This document shows positions 1-8,819 of a DNA stretch of 64,000 nt, in pieces (within the stretch, counting starts at the first letter, position 1; every line of letters starts with the position of its first letter). The notes under the pieces are model-generated. The model did no database searches. It was not told the DNA's origin and saw only the letters and a list, made by a program, of their open reading frames with translations. The stretch is taken from positions 620,001 through 684,000 of the forward strand of contig NZ_JAHCAS010000002.1 in the NCBI RefSeq assembly GCF_019634775.1, written 5' to 3'. This DNA comes from Dokdonella sp. GTDB lineage: Bacteria; Pseudomonadota; Gammaproteobacteria; Xanthomonadales; Rhodanobacteraceae. A program made the position numbers and the translations under genes.

Positions 1-61
1 TCAGCCGCTCCCATGGTATCGATTCTCGAAGGAGCGATTTTGGTCGCGGGCGGCGAAAAAG

Positions 62-84
62 CCTCGCGGCTGCAGCCGCTCCCC
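62..84. repeat. REP-like palindrome upstream of serC
   Basis: The 14-bp perfect palindrome GCGGCTGCAGCCGC (66-79) lies inside a longer imperfect one. The first bases of the window (2-12) repeat its right half, CAGCCGCTCCC. The form GGAGCGGCTKCAGCCGCGA resembles short dispersed palindromes common in Xanthomonadales; that link is from memory, not a search. Confidence 0.45.
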
Positions 85-187
85 TGGGTACGCATCGGTT
101 GCGGCTTTGCTGCATGGCGGCATAATGCGGGGCCCGGCCATGGCCTGCCGATCCCGGCGGCTTGCCGGGGTGCCCAGAGGATATTCC

Positions 188-1273
188 GTGACACGAGGTT
201 TCAACTTCAGTGCCGGCCCGGCGGCGCTTCCGGAGGCAGTCCTGCGCCAGGCCCAGGCGGAGTTGCTCGAATGGGGCGGCGCGCGCGCTTCGGTCATGGA
301 GGTCAGCCATCGCGGCAAGGAATTCATGGCACTGGCCGAAGAATCCGAGCGTGACCTGCGTGACCTGCTCGACATGCCGTCGAACTACAAGGTGTTGTTC
401 CTGCAGGGCGGGGCGACCCAGCATTTTGCCCAGATCCCGATGAACTTCGCGCGCCGCGAGGGCGTGGCCGACTACGTGGTCAGCGGCGCCTGGGGCGAGA
501 AGGCCGTGCGTGAGGGCTCGCCGTACACGCGCGTGCGCCTCGCCGCCTCTTCGCTCGATTCGAACTACACGTGCATCCCGTCGCGTGGACAATGGGATCT
601 CGATCCCCGCGCAGCCTATGTGCACTACACGCCGAACGAGACCATTCACGGTGTCGAGTTCCACGATGTTCCCGACACGGGCGACGTGCCCCTGGTTGCC
701 GACATGTCCTCGAACATCCTTTCGCGCCCGCTCGACGTCTCGCGTTTTGGACTGATCTATGCGGGTGCGCAGAAGAACATCGGTGCCTCGGGCCTGGTCG
801 TGATGATCGTGCGCGAGGATCTGCTTGAACGTTGTCCGCGCGACATCGCCAGGATCATGAGCTATGCCGAACACGCCGCCCATGGCTCGCTCCTGAACAC
901 GCCGAATACGTTTGGCTGGTATCTCGCCGCGCTGGTGTTCAAGTGGCTCAAGGCGGAAGGCGGTCTTGCCGCAATCGGCGAACGCAATCGCGTCAAGGCA
1001 GAACGCCTGTATGCGGCGATCGACGCCTCGGCTGGCTTCTACGTCAACCGCGTCGAGTGTTCAGCGCGTTCGTGGATGAACGTGCCGTTCTTTCTGCCTC
1101 GCCCTGAACTTGATGCGATGTTCCTCGCCGAATCGAAGGAGGCGGGTCTGCTTGCATTGAAGGGGCACAAGGCCGTCGGTGGCATGCGTGCCTCGATCTA
1201 CAACGCGATGCCTCTTGCCGGCGTCGATGCCCTCGTCGACTTCATGCGTGATTTTGCGCGCCGCCACGGCTGA
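188..1273 (+). CDS. serC: Phosphoserine aminotransferase SerC
   Basis: Makes 3-phosphoserine from 3-phosphohydroxypyruvate with glutamate, in serine synthesis; the family can also serve pyridoxal phosphate synthesis. The 361 residues match the family length. FNFSAGPAALP is at residues 5-15, and the PLP lysine is K196 in YAGAQKNIGASG. I chose the GTG at 188 because AGAGG (176-180) lies seven bases before it and the protein then begins just ahead of the conserved FNFSAGPA; the open frame extends further upstream to 107 but that part has no homology. pheA follows after 32 bp in the same direction. A weak CATAAT -10-like box lies at 121-126. Confidence 0.95.
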   Translation: MTRGFNFSAGPAALPEAVLRQAQAELLEWGGARASVMEVSHRGKEFMALAEESERDLRDLLDMPSNYKVLFLQGGATQHFAQIPMNFARREGVADYVVSGAWGEKAVREGSPYTRVRLAASSLDSNYTCIPSRGQWDLDPRAAYVHYTPNETIHGVEFHDVPDTGDVPLVADMSSNILSRPLDVSRFGLIYAGAQKNIGASGLVVMIVREDLLERCPRDIARIMSYAEHAAHGSLLNTPNTFGWYLAALVFKWLKAEGGLAAIGERNRVKAERLYAAIDASAGFYVNRVECSARSWMNVPFFLPRPELDAMFLAESKEAGLLALKGHKAVGGMRASIYNAMPLAGVDALVDFMRDFARRHG

Positions 1274-1305
1274 ATCCATGCCCGGCGCCTCCAGGAAACC
1301 GAATC

Positions 1306-2415
1306 ATGAGCGATGACACCACCAGCAATGACCCGGCCCCGAACCTGGCCGAGGTGCGCACGCGCATCGACGCGATCGACCGCAACATTCAGGAACTGAT
1401 CGCCGAGCGAGCGCGCTGGGCGCACCAGGTCGGACTGGCCAAGGGTCCGCTCGCTGCCGCCGTCGACTACTACCGGCCCGAGCGCGAGGCCCAGGTGCTG
1501 CGCATGGTCGTCGACCGCAACCAGGGCCCACTCAGCGACGAAGTGCTGGTGCATGTGTTCCGTGAGATCATGTCGGCCTGCCTGGCGCAACAGGAGCCGC
1601 TGAAGATCGGCTATCTCGGGCCTGAAGGCACGTTCAGCCAGCAGGCCGTGCTCAAGCACTTCGGACGCTCAGCACATGGCATGCCGATGGCGAGCATCGA
1701 GGAAGTGTTCAACGAGGTCGAGAACGGCAATGCCGATTTCGGCGTGGTGCCGGTCGAAAACTCTGGCCAGGGCACGATCCAGGTCACGCTCGACATGTTC
1801 CTCACCTCGAACCTGAAGATCTGCGGCGAAGTCGAGTTGCGTGTGCACCAGTTCCTGCTGTCGCGCTCGGGGCGCATCGAGGACATCGAACGCATCTATT
1901 CGCATCCGCAGTCGTTTGCCCAGACCCAGGCTTGGTTGCGTGGAAACCTGCCGAACGTCGAGAAAGTCCCGGTGTCGAGCAATGCCGAGGGAGCGCGCCG
2001 CGCGCGCAACGCCGATGATGCCGCGGCGATCGGTGGTGAGGCGGCGGCCCATGTCTATGGACTGCGCAAGGTCATCATGAGCCCGATCGAGGACAACAAG
2101 GACAACACCACGCGTTTCCTCGTGCTCGGCCGCCAGTTGTTCCCCGCTTCCGGCCACGACCGCACCTCGGTGCTGGTATTCATCAAGGACCAACCCGGTG
2201 CGCTGTTCAACGTGCTCAGCCCGTTCGCACGCCATGGGGTCAGCATGAACCGCATCGAATCGCGGCCTTCGCATCAGGCCAAGTGGGAGTATGCGTTCTT
2301 CATCGATCTTGCCGGTCATGTCGACGACGTGCCGATGCAACAGGCACTGGCCGAACTCGTCGAACACTCGGCGCAGATCAAGGTGCTTGGCTCCTACCCG
2401 GTCGCGGTGCCGTGA
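1306..2415 (+). CDS. pheA: Bifunctional chorismate mutase / prephenate dehydratase (P-protein)
   Basis: Converts chorismate to prephenate and then to phenylpyruvate, the committed steps of phenylalanine synthesis. 369 residues in three parts: an all-helical chorismate mutase domain (about 12-95), a prephenate dehydratase domain (about 98-280) starting KIGYLGPEGTFSQQAV and containing the NTTRF motif, and a C-terminal ACT domain (about 285-365) with GALF and ESRP motifs that in this family bind phenylalanine for feedback inhibition. AGGAAA lies upstream of the ATG. The stop codon overlaps the GTG start of hisC (GTGA at 2412-2415), so the two are probably translationally coupled. Confidence 0.95.
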   Translation: MSDDTTSNDPAPNLAEVRTRIDAIDRNIQELIAERARWAHQVGLAKGPLAAAVDYYRPEREAQVLRMVVDRNQGPLSDEVLVHVFREIMSACLAQQEPLKIGYLGPEGTFSQQAVLKHFGRSAHGMPMASIEEVFNEVENGNADFGVVPVENSGQGTIQVTLDMFLTSNLKICGEVELRVHQFLLSRSGRIEDIERIYSHPQSFAQTQAWLRGNLPNVEKVPVSSNAEGARRARNADDAAAIGGEAAAHVYGLRKVIMSPIEDNKDNTTRFLVLGRQLFPASGHDRTSVLVFIKDQPGALFNVLSPFARHGVSMNRIESRPSHQAKWEYAFFIDLAGHVDDVPMQQALAELVEHSAQIKVLGSYPVAVP

Positions 2416-3515
2416 GTTTCGACGCGCTTGCGCTGGCCAACGCGGCGACGGCGGCGCTGCATGCCTACGATCCTGGCCATGACTTGCCGGCGCTGCGGCG
2501 TGCTCATGGTGCGCTGCTGGCCGAGCTGGGTTCAAACGAGAACGTGTTCGGGCCGAGTCCGCGCGCAGTCGCGGCGATGCGCGAGGCGATCGGCGAGGCG
2601 TACCGCTATCCCGATCCGAAGGGCGGGGCGCTGAAGCAGGCGTTGGCCGCGCAGCTCGGCATTGCGATCGATCGCATCGCGCTAGGCAACGGTTCGCACG
2701 AGCTGCTGATGCTGCTCGCACAGTGCTTCGCCGGGCCAGGCACGTCCACCGTGTATTCGCAGTTCGGCTTCGCCGTGTTTCCGATCGCCACGGCCGCGGC
2801 CGGTGCCGAGGGCATCCGCGTGCCGGCCTATCCGCGCGAACATGTGCGACGTTACGGCCATGACCTCGATGCCATCGCCGCCGCGGTCAGGCCAGACACA
2901 CGCCTGGTCTTCCTCGCCAACCCGAACAACCCGACCGCAAGCTGGTTCGCGCAAGGCGAACTGGCCAGCCTGCTCGAACGTGTGCCGGCAACAGCTCTCG
3001 TCGTCGTCGACGAGGCCTACCAGGAGTTCGTCGACGACGATGGCCCGCGCAGTGCGCTCGATCTGGTCGCACGCCACCCGAACCTCGTTGTCACCCGCAC
3101 GTTCTCGAAGGCGCACGCCCTGGCCGGCTTGCGTGTCGGCTATCTGGTCGCCGATGCAGGCGTGGTCGCGGTCATCGAACGCCTGCGTGAATCTTTCAAC
3201 GTCAACGCGATAGCGCTTGCCGCCGCGGAGGCCGCGCTGTCCGATCAGGAGCATCTCGAAAAGGCGCGTGCCTGGACATTCGCCGAACGAACCTGGCTGT
3301 CCGGCGAACTCGCCGCGCGTGGCTACGAGGTCTTACCTTCGCAGACCAATTTCCTGCTCGTCGATCTCGGCCGCGACGCCACCGGACTCGAACAGCACCT
3401 GTTCGCACGCGGCGTGATCGTGCGGCCGATGGGCGGCTACGGGCTCGGTCACACCCTGCGCATCAGCATCGGTCGTCGCGACGAGAACGAACGCCTGCTG
3501 GCGGCCTTGCCATGA
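2412..3515 (+). CDS. hisC: Histidinol-phosphate / aromatic aminotransferase (HisC family)
   Basis: A 367-residue class I/II PLP aminotransferase of the HisC family, which moves the amino group between glutamate and histidinol phosphate. It has SNENVFGPSP near residue 41, the NPNNPTAS substrate/PLP loop near 170-177 and the PLP lysine K233 in TRTFSKAHALAGLRVGY. The GTG at 2412 overlaps the pheA stop, and the end overlaps aroA by four bases. No other his gene is nearby. Directly after pheA, a role in the last transamination to phenylalanine or tyrosine is likely (inference); HisC-type enzymes with that activity are known. Confidence 0.85.
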   Translation: MSFDALALANAATAALHAYDPGHDLPALRRAHGALLAELGSNENVFGPSPRAVAAMREAIGEAYRYPDPKGGALKQALAAQLGIAIDRIALGNGSHELLMLLAQCFAGPGTSTVYSQFGFAVFPIATAAAGAEGIRVPAYPREHVRRYGHDLDAIAAAVRPDTRLVFLANPNNPTASWFAQGELASLLERVPATALVVVDEAYQEFVDDDGPRSALDLVARHPNLVVTRTFSKAHALAGLRVGYLVADAGVVAVIERLRESFNVNAIALAAAEAALSDQEHLEKARAWTFAERTWLSGELAARGYEVLPSQTNFLLVDLGRDATGLEQHLFARGVIVRPMGGYGLGHTLRISIGRRDENERLLAALP

Positions 3516-4828
3516 GCGCACGCATCGACTGGACCAGCACACGCTCCGCCGGTCTGGCCGGCGAACTCGTCGTGCCGGGCGACAAGTCGATCTCGCACCG
3601 TGCCGTGATGTTCGCCGCACTCGCCGACGGCAGCTCGACGATCGACGGCTTCCTCGAAGGCGAAGACACCTGTGCCACCGCGCGCGCATTCGCGCAGATG
3701 GGCGTGCGCATCGAGACGCCGTCGGCGTCGCGGCGCATCGTGCACGGTGTCGGTCTGCATGGTCTTGCCGCCAGCGCACAGCCGATCGACTGTGGCAACG
3801 CCGGCACCGGCATGCGACTGCTTGCCGGTTTGCTCGCAGGCCAGAGTTTCGATTCGGTTCTGATCGGCGATGAATCGCTGTCGCGGCGACCGATGCGCCG
3901 CGTGATCGAGCCACTGGTCGCGATGGGGGCGTCGATCGAGGCGGGCGAGGCAGGGTTGCCACCGTTGCGCATCCACGGTGGTCGCGTACTGCGTGGCATC
4001 CATTGTCGGCCGCCGGTGGCAAGCGCCCAGGTCAAGTCGGCGGTCCTGCTCGCCGGGCTGTATGCCGAGGGCGAGACCGAGATCTCCGAGATCCACCCGA
4101 CGCGCGACTACAGCGAGCGCATGCTCGCGGCATTCGGCTGGCCGATCGCCTTCGGCGCAGGCTGGGCGCGCCTCCATGGTGGCCATCGCCTCGTCGCCAC
4201 CGATGTCGTCGTGCCGGCCGATTTCTCGTCAGCGGCGTTCTTCCTCGTTGCCGCGAGCCTGGTGCCCGGATCGGAGCTGATCCTGCGCGATGTCGGCCTG
4301 AATCCCCGCCGCACCGGACTGCTCGAGGCGCTGCGCCTGATGGGCGCCGACATCAGTGAGTGCCGCCGCCGCGAACGATGCGGGGAGATGATTGCAGACC
4401 TCGTGGTGCGCCACGCGCCGCTGCGGGGCATCGACATTCCGGTCGAACTCGTGCCCGACATGATCGACGAGTTCCCGGCGCTGTTCATTGCCGCGGCGGG
4501 GGCACGTGGCACGACGCGCGTGCGCGGTGCAGCGGAATTGCGGGTCAAGGAGTCGGACCGCATCGCGACGATGGCGACCGGTCTGCGTGCGCTCGGCGTC
4601 GATATCGCCGAAACCCCGGATGGTGCCGACATCGTCGGCGGAGTGATCGGTGGTGGCCAGGTCGCCAGCCACGGTGACCATCGCATCGCCATGAGTTTCG
4701 CCGTCGCCGGCCTCGTTGCCGCGGCACCCGTCCGCATCACGGACTGTGCCAACGTGGCTACTTCGTTTCCCGGATTCGTCGAGATGGCGAATGGTTGCGG
4801 GTTCGGTCTGTCATCGATCGGGGCATGA
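3512..4828 (+). CDS. aroA: 3-phosphoshikimate 1-carboxyvinyltransferase (EPSP synthase)
   Basis: Joins phosphoenolpyruvate to shikimate-3-phosphate, the sixth step of the shikimate pathway. 438 residues, normal for the family. PGDKSISHRAVMFAAL is near residue 25, GNAGTGMRLLAG near 93, and DESLSRRPMRRVIEPL near 120; these resemble the Bacillus-like forms more than the E. coli AroA form. The C-terminal KESDR and GDHRIAMSFAVAG motifs are present. The ATG overlaps the hisC stop (ATGA). A hairpin terminator begins at the stop codon, so aroA ends the serC-pheA-hisC-aroA transcription unit. Confidence 0.95.
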   Translation: MSARIDWTSTRSAGLAGELVVPGDKSISHRAVMFAALADGSSTIDGFLEGEDTCATARAFAQMGVRIETPSASRRIVHGVGLHGLAASAQPIDCGNAGTGMRLLAGLLAGQSFDSVLIGDESLSRRPMRRVIEPLVAMGASIEAGEAGLPPLRIHGGRVLRGIHCRPPVASAQVKSAVLLAGLYAEGETEISEIHPTRDYSERMLAAFGWPIAFGAGWARLHGGHRLVATDVVVPADFSSAAFFLVAASLVPGSELILRDVGLNPRRTGLLEALRLMGADISECRRRERCGEMIADLVVRHAPLRGIDIPVELVPDMIDEFPALFIAAAGARGTTRVRGAAELRVKESDRIATMATGLRALGVDIAETPDGADIVGGVIGGGQVASHGDHRIAMSFAVAGLVAAAPVRITDCANVATSFPGFVEMANGCGFGLSSIGA

Positions 4829-4862
4829 AAAAAGGCGTGGCGGATCACCGCCACGCCTTTTT
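4829..4862. terminator. Bidirectional rho-independent terminator
   Basis: Perfect 15-bp stem (4829-4843 with 4848-4862) with an ATCA loop. The arms begin with A and end with T runs, so it can stop transcription from both sides. It starts right after the aroA stop codon and serves the convergent azurin gene as well. Confidence 0.92.
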
Positions 4863-4899
4863 CGACCCGGGCTTTGGTCCGGAGGCTGACCCGTGTGGA

Positions 4900-5346
4900 T
4901 CACGGTGTGAGCGTGATGGTGCCCTTCATCAGCGCCGAATGACCGGGAAAGCTGCAGAAGAACGAATACGGACCCGCGGCGAGCTTGGCCACCGGGAAGG
5001 TCATGCTGGTGCTTTCACCACCACCGATCATCTTGCTGTGGGCAATCACGCGGGCGTCGTCCGCCTTGATGTACTCGGCGGCAGCACCGGCCTTGATGCC
5101 GTCAGAAGCCACGGCCGCCATGTCGGCAGTCGCGGCGATGACCACGTTGTGGCCCATGGCGGCCTTGGGCAGCTTGCCGACGTGCTTGAGGTTGATCGTG
5201 AAGTCCTTGCAGGACTTGCTGATGTCGATGTTCGCGAGGTTGTACTTCATCGCGTCATTGCTTTCGATTTCGACAGAACAGGTCGCGGCCGCGGCGAGGG
5301 GGGCAGCAACGAGCAGTACGGCGGCGGCAAGCAGGTGGCGGATCAT
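4900..5346 (-). CDS. azu: Azurin (periplasmic type I copper protein)
   Basis: A 148-residue blue copper electron carrier with a signal peptide (first ~21 residues, ending AAAA). The copper ligands are visible: H66 in GHNVV, then C131, H136 and M140 in [15 protein letters not shown]23 and C46 match the conserved disulfide. The ATG at 5346 has GGAG upstream. It lies downstream of, and in the same direction as, a decaheme cytochrome, an outer-membrane barrel and a diheme cytochrome c, which suggests it shuttles electrons in the periplasm with them (inference). A 222-bp gap (5347-5568) separates it from the cytochrome; azurin may have its own promoter there, though I see no convincing -35/-10 pair. 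Confidence 0.93.
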   Translation of the reverse strand: MIRHLLAAAVLLVAAPLAAAATCSVEIESNDAMKYNLANIDISKSCKDFTINLKHVGKLPKAAMGHNVVIAATADMAAVASDGIKAGAAAEYIKADDARVIAHSKMIGGGESTSMTFPVAKLAAGPYSFFCSFPGHSALMKGTITLTP

Positions 5347-5568
5347 GTGAATCTCCTGGCAGATGTGGAAGTGGAGGGCGCTGCGGCACGGATCTCGCCC
5401 GGGCGGTCGACCGCCTTGCATGGATCCGAAGCCGCATGTCGGGACGGATGTTGGGATGGAACGGCGGGCCGTGCCTTGACTGCGATCAAGACTCGGTACG
5501 CCGTTCAGCAAGCCTTGATGATTCCGTTAAGGACGATACACCCGTCGCGGGGTCGCCTTGGGCAGGCA

Positions 5569-6336
5569 TCAGGGTTGCAGACTCGACAGCCAGGCCGACA
5601 GCGCGTGGATGCTGTCGTCGTCGAGTTGCCGTCCGATTCCGGTCATCACGAAATCGGTGGTCGAGTAGCGCATCCTGCCCTCGCGGAACGCGGTCAGGCG
5701 GGCCTGAAGGTAGACGTCGCGCTGCCCGCGCAAGGCCGGGAAAGCAGCGTAGGGCGTGTGTCCACGGCTGTCGCGCAGGTCTGCAAACGCGGGGCCGCGG
5801 CCGTCGGCGCCGTGGCAACCCTGACAGGCCGGGATGCCGCGCGCGGGGTCGCCGTTCATGTACAGATGCTCACCGCGTGCGAGGACCTCCGGACCAGGCG
5901 GTTCGACACTGTCGTCGACTGGTTGTGGCTCGGGAGTCTGGACGGCATAGAAACTGGCCAGATCACGGATGTCCTCTTCGGTGACTTCACCGGTCAACAC
6001 GGTCATTGGTGATTCGAGCAGGGTGCCGCGCTTGTATTCGAGCAGTTCCCAATACAGGTAGCTGGCACTTTGGCCGGCCACGTTGGGGATCATCGGCGCG
6101 ACCGAAGTGGCTCCGGTGGGGCCGTGGCAGGTGGCGCACAGCAAGGCCTTGGCGCGTCCGGCCTCTATGTTTCCTGGGGGCGCTGCCTGCCGGCGCAGAT
6201 CGAACCAGTCATGGTTGGCCTCGGCTGCCGTGTCGGCGTTCGTCGCGCAAGCGGTGCCGACGCACAGCGCAGCAGCCAGTGCGCAGATCGGAAGGAGCAG
6301 CGAGTGCGCCCGTGTGGATCGGAGGTTCGGTTTCAC
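5569..6336 (-). CDS. Periplasmic diheme cytochrome c (c4-like)
   Basis: 255 residues with a signal peptide (about 1-31) and two CXXCH haem sites, CATCH (about residue 67) and CQGCH (about 171), in two cytochrome c domains joined by a proline-rich linker. This is the arrangement of c4/NirC-like cytochromes that pass electrons through the periplasm. Start is GTG at 6336, inside a GTGA overlap with the stop of the upstream barrel gene and preceded by GGAGGTGAAGCT. That tight coupling puts it in the same operon as the barrel and the decaheme protein. Its likely job is to link the decaheme protein to azurin or to inner-membrane oxidases (inference). Confidence 0.9.
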   Translation of the reverse strand: MKPNLRSTRAHSLLLPICALAAALCVGTACATNADTAAEANHDWFDLRRQAAPPGNIEAGRAKALLCATCHGPTGATSVAPMIPNVAGQSASYLYWELLEYKRGTLLESPMTVLTGEVTEEDIRDLASFYAVQTPEPQPVDDSVEPPGPEVLARGEHLYMNGDPARGIPACQGCHGADGRGPAFADLRDSRGHTPYAAFPALRGQRDVYLQARLTAFREGRMRYSTTDFVMTGIGRQLDDDSIHALSAWLSSLQP

Positions 6337-8804
6337 AGCTTCACCTCCATCATCACCCCGAACAGGCGGGCGTTGTAGTCCTCGGGTCCGCCGTCGATGT
6401 AGATGAGATTGCCGGTGGTACGGTCGTTGTCAAAGCCGGCGTAGTGCCAGTCGAATACCCGGCCACGCTCCCAGTTGCCGAACAGGCGCACGGCCGTACG
6501 CTGTCCGACCGGCATGTGCAGCGATGCACTCAGCGAGTTGACCCGATAGGTCATGTCCGGGAAGGCGCCGGACAGACCGGCGACGGTTGCGGTCGGACTG
6601 GCGAAGCTGGTTTCGGCGACCCACGCGGTAATGCCCTTCGCGCGGATGTAGCTCCAATCGAGATCAAGCGTGGCACGCCCGATGCGATGCCTGAAATTCG
6701 AGCCAAGGGTATGGTTGCGCTGTGTATCGCTCATCCACCAGCGGTATCCATCCGGGTAGGCGGCATTGCCTCCGTTGGCAGGAGGGGTGCCACCCAAACC
6801 CGGATCGCGCCCCGTGTTGACGTCGTTGGTGTTCGCCACGCGAAGCTTCGAGCGGTCGTAGGCATACCAGGCACTGACCGTGGTCGCTGTGCCAGGCTGC
6901 CATTCCCATTGCAGGCTGGCCGCCATCGTGTCGTAGCCGTAGCGCCCGATCAGCGCGTCGTGGTCGTTGTCCTCGGCACGGACCGAGGCGTAAACGGTCA
7001 TGTCGTTCGGCAACACGAAGGTCGTCATCAAGTCGAGCTTGTTCTGGCGTTTCTCGCCGACGTCGTATTTGCGCAAGGCCGTGGTCGTGTGCGGGGCGAC
7101 ACCGTTGGCCGGTTCGACGAACCCGGGCGCATGGTGCGTGTACATGAATTCGTACGGGTCGAAGTTGTAGTCATCGCCGCGGCGGTCGAGGAAGGCGTAG
7201 TTGACGCGCAGGGTGAGCCAGTCGTTGCTGCGGTTGACCCAGGTCAGCTTCAGGCTGTCGTCAGTGGTGACGTCGTACTCGCGGTTCGTTCGTTCGATGC
7301 GGGTGTGGCCCAGGGTCGCGCCCAGCGTGTTGCGGTTGCCAAGGCGCCAATCGACGCCTGAGCTGAACTCCAGGGTTTCCTTGTCCAGCGGCAGGTTGCC
7401 GATGTGCACGTTGTTGGACGCGCCGGGCATCCAGGTGGTGTTGGGGAATGCGCCGTTCTCGCCGATGTAGCCGTATTGGCCGGTCAACGGGTTGTAGGCG
7501 ACATAGGTGCCATCGTAGTCCTCGCGCAGGAAGTTGAGCTGGCTGCGCCAGGTGAGGTTGCGAGAAGGCTGCAGGACCAGTTTCCCCGCCAGGCGCTGGT
7601 TGTCTATGCCAAGGTCGGCATTGCTGCGCGACAGCGCGGCGGGCGTGTTCCAGTTGTTGCAGTTGATGGTGGCATTGAGCATGCCGGTACAGGCCAGCAG
7701 GCCGGGTACGAGCGCTTCGTCCTGGCGCATGCTGGTCAATGCCGCGACCAGCGAGAACTCGCCGTTCCACTTCGCGCGGATCTTGCGGGTGAAGGTGGCG
7801 CCGATGCGGTGGTAGTCGTTCTCCGGCTCGTACGAGAACAGTCCGACCGGATTGTTGTTGTTGGTCGTGTAGGGCATTTCGTAGGTGAAATGGTCCATCC
7901 CGTTGCGGAAGAACGAGCCCGTATAGGTGAACTCCATGCGCCAGTCGTTGCCGGCAAAGCGCAGCCCGCCATTGAAGTTGCTGGTGCTGTCGTCGATCGG
8001 ACGCAGCACTTCGACGAGACGGCCGAACGAGAACGGGCCACCGAACGGGCGCGAACCCTCGCGGCTTTCGTGGCTGGCATTGAAGAACACCGTCCAGCGC
8101 GGATCGAGAAACCAGTTGAGGCCGAGGCCGTGCTTGTCGCGGGACACGCTGATCCGCGAGGCCGGGTTCGCTGCCATGAACGCATCGAGCTGCGCCTGCG
8201 AGGTGGCGCCTCGCACCAGGCCGGGCTTGAGTACCAGGTTCTGCGCGCCGAGGTTGCTCCACAGCGACTGCGCGTTGCTGCTGAGCACGTTGTCCTGGCT
8301 GCGCGCGAACAGCTGCACGCGGTACTCGCCGGCACGACCGCCGACCAGGCGGTAGTACTCGCTGTCGGCGTCGATCCGGCTGGCGCGGAAGTCGAGGTAG
8401 CTGCCGTCGCCGGGGCGCACCATGTCGACGCGCGCACCGAAGATCGGGCCGTCGTCGAAGCCGTTGAAGCGGCTCCAGGTGGATGAGCCCTCGTCGCCAC
8501 CGAGTCCCAGATAACCGAGGCCGAGATAGCCGCGCAGGAACCATTCATTCCAGCGTTCCCGGTAGTCATCGGCAGCGGGGACGCAGTCGTAGAGGAATCC
8601 CGTCGGCGTGCGCTTGCGCTCGGCCAGCAGCCAGGTCGCGCCATCGGCATCGCAGGCGGTTCCGACCATGCCGCTCGGGTCGAGATCGTTTCCAAACTGC
8701 AGGTCGACGCCGAGGCCGCTGTCCTGCGCAAGTGCGGTGCCGATCGCGGCGATCAGCGGCAAGACGACCAACGGACGGTGAGGCAGACCCAGGCGGGCGT
8801 ACAT
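6333..8804 (-). CDS. Decaheme-associated outer-membrane barrel, MtrB/PioB family
   Basis: 823 residues. After a signal peptide (cleaved after about residue 26, LIAAIGTALAQ) the protein is dominated by alternating-hydrophobicity strands rich in W, Y and R, as expected of a 26-28-strand barrel. In the family (MtrB, PioB, MtoB) this barrel wraps a decaheme cytochrome and lets electrons cross the outer membrane. The gene immediately upstream encodes such a decaheme protein (15-bp gap). I see no N-terminal CXXC like that of Shewanella MtrB, so it may be closer to PioB/MtoB. The start at 8804 has GGAGGGGG upstream. Electron direction cannot be read from sequence. Confidence 0.88.
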   Translation of the reverse strand: MYARLGLPHRPLVVLPLIAAIGTALAQDSGLGVDLQFGNDLDPSGMVGTACDADGATWLLAERKRTPTGFLYDCVPAADDYRERWNEWFLRGYLGLGYLGLGGDEGSSTWSRFNGFDDGPIFGARVDMVRPGDGSYLDFRASRIDADSEYYRLVGGRAGEYRVQLFARSQDNVLSSNAQSLWSNLGAQNLVLKPGLVRGATSQAQLDAFMAANPASRISVSRDKHGLGLNWFLDPRWTVFFNASHESREGSRPFGGPFSFGRLVEVLRPIDDSTSNFNGGLRFAGNDWRMEFTYTGSFFRNGMDHFTYEMPYTTNNNNPVGLFSYEPENDYHRIGATFTRKIRAKWNGEFSLVAALTSMRQDEALVPGLLACTGMLNATINCNNWNTPAALSRSNADLGIDNQRLAGKLVLQPSRNLTWRSQLNFLREDYDGTYVAYNPLTGQYGYIGENGAFPNTTWMPGASNNVHIGNLPLDKETLEFSSGVDWRLGNRNTLGATLGHTRIERTNREYDVTTDDSLKLTWVNRSNDWLTLRVNYAFLDRRGDDYNFDPYEFMYTHHAPGFVEPANGVAPHTTTALRKYDVGEKRQNKLDLMTTFVLPNDMTVYASVRAEDNDHDALIGRYGYDTMAASLQWEWQPGTATTVSAWYAYDRSKLRVANTNDVNTGRDPGLGGTPPANGGNAAYPDGYRWWMSDTQRNHTLGSNFRHRIGRATLDLDWSYIRAKGITAWVAETSFASPTATVAGLSGAFPDMTYRVNSLSASLHMPVGQRTAVRLFGNWERGRVFDWHYAGFDNDRTTGNLIYIDGGPEDYNARLFGVMMEVKL

Positions 8805-8819
8805 GCTGTCCCCCTCCAG

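Noticed and set aside
4795..6012. Plus-strand open frame of 405 codons over azurin and the diheme cytochrome
   Set aside because: Antisense to two well-supported genes with copper and haem motifs; no recognisable domain.
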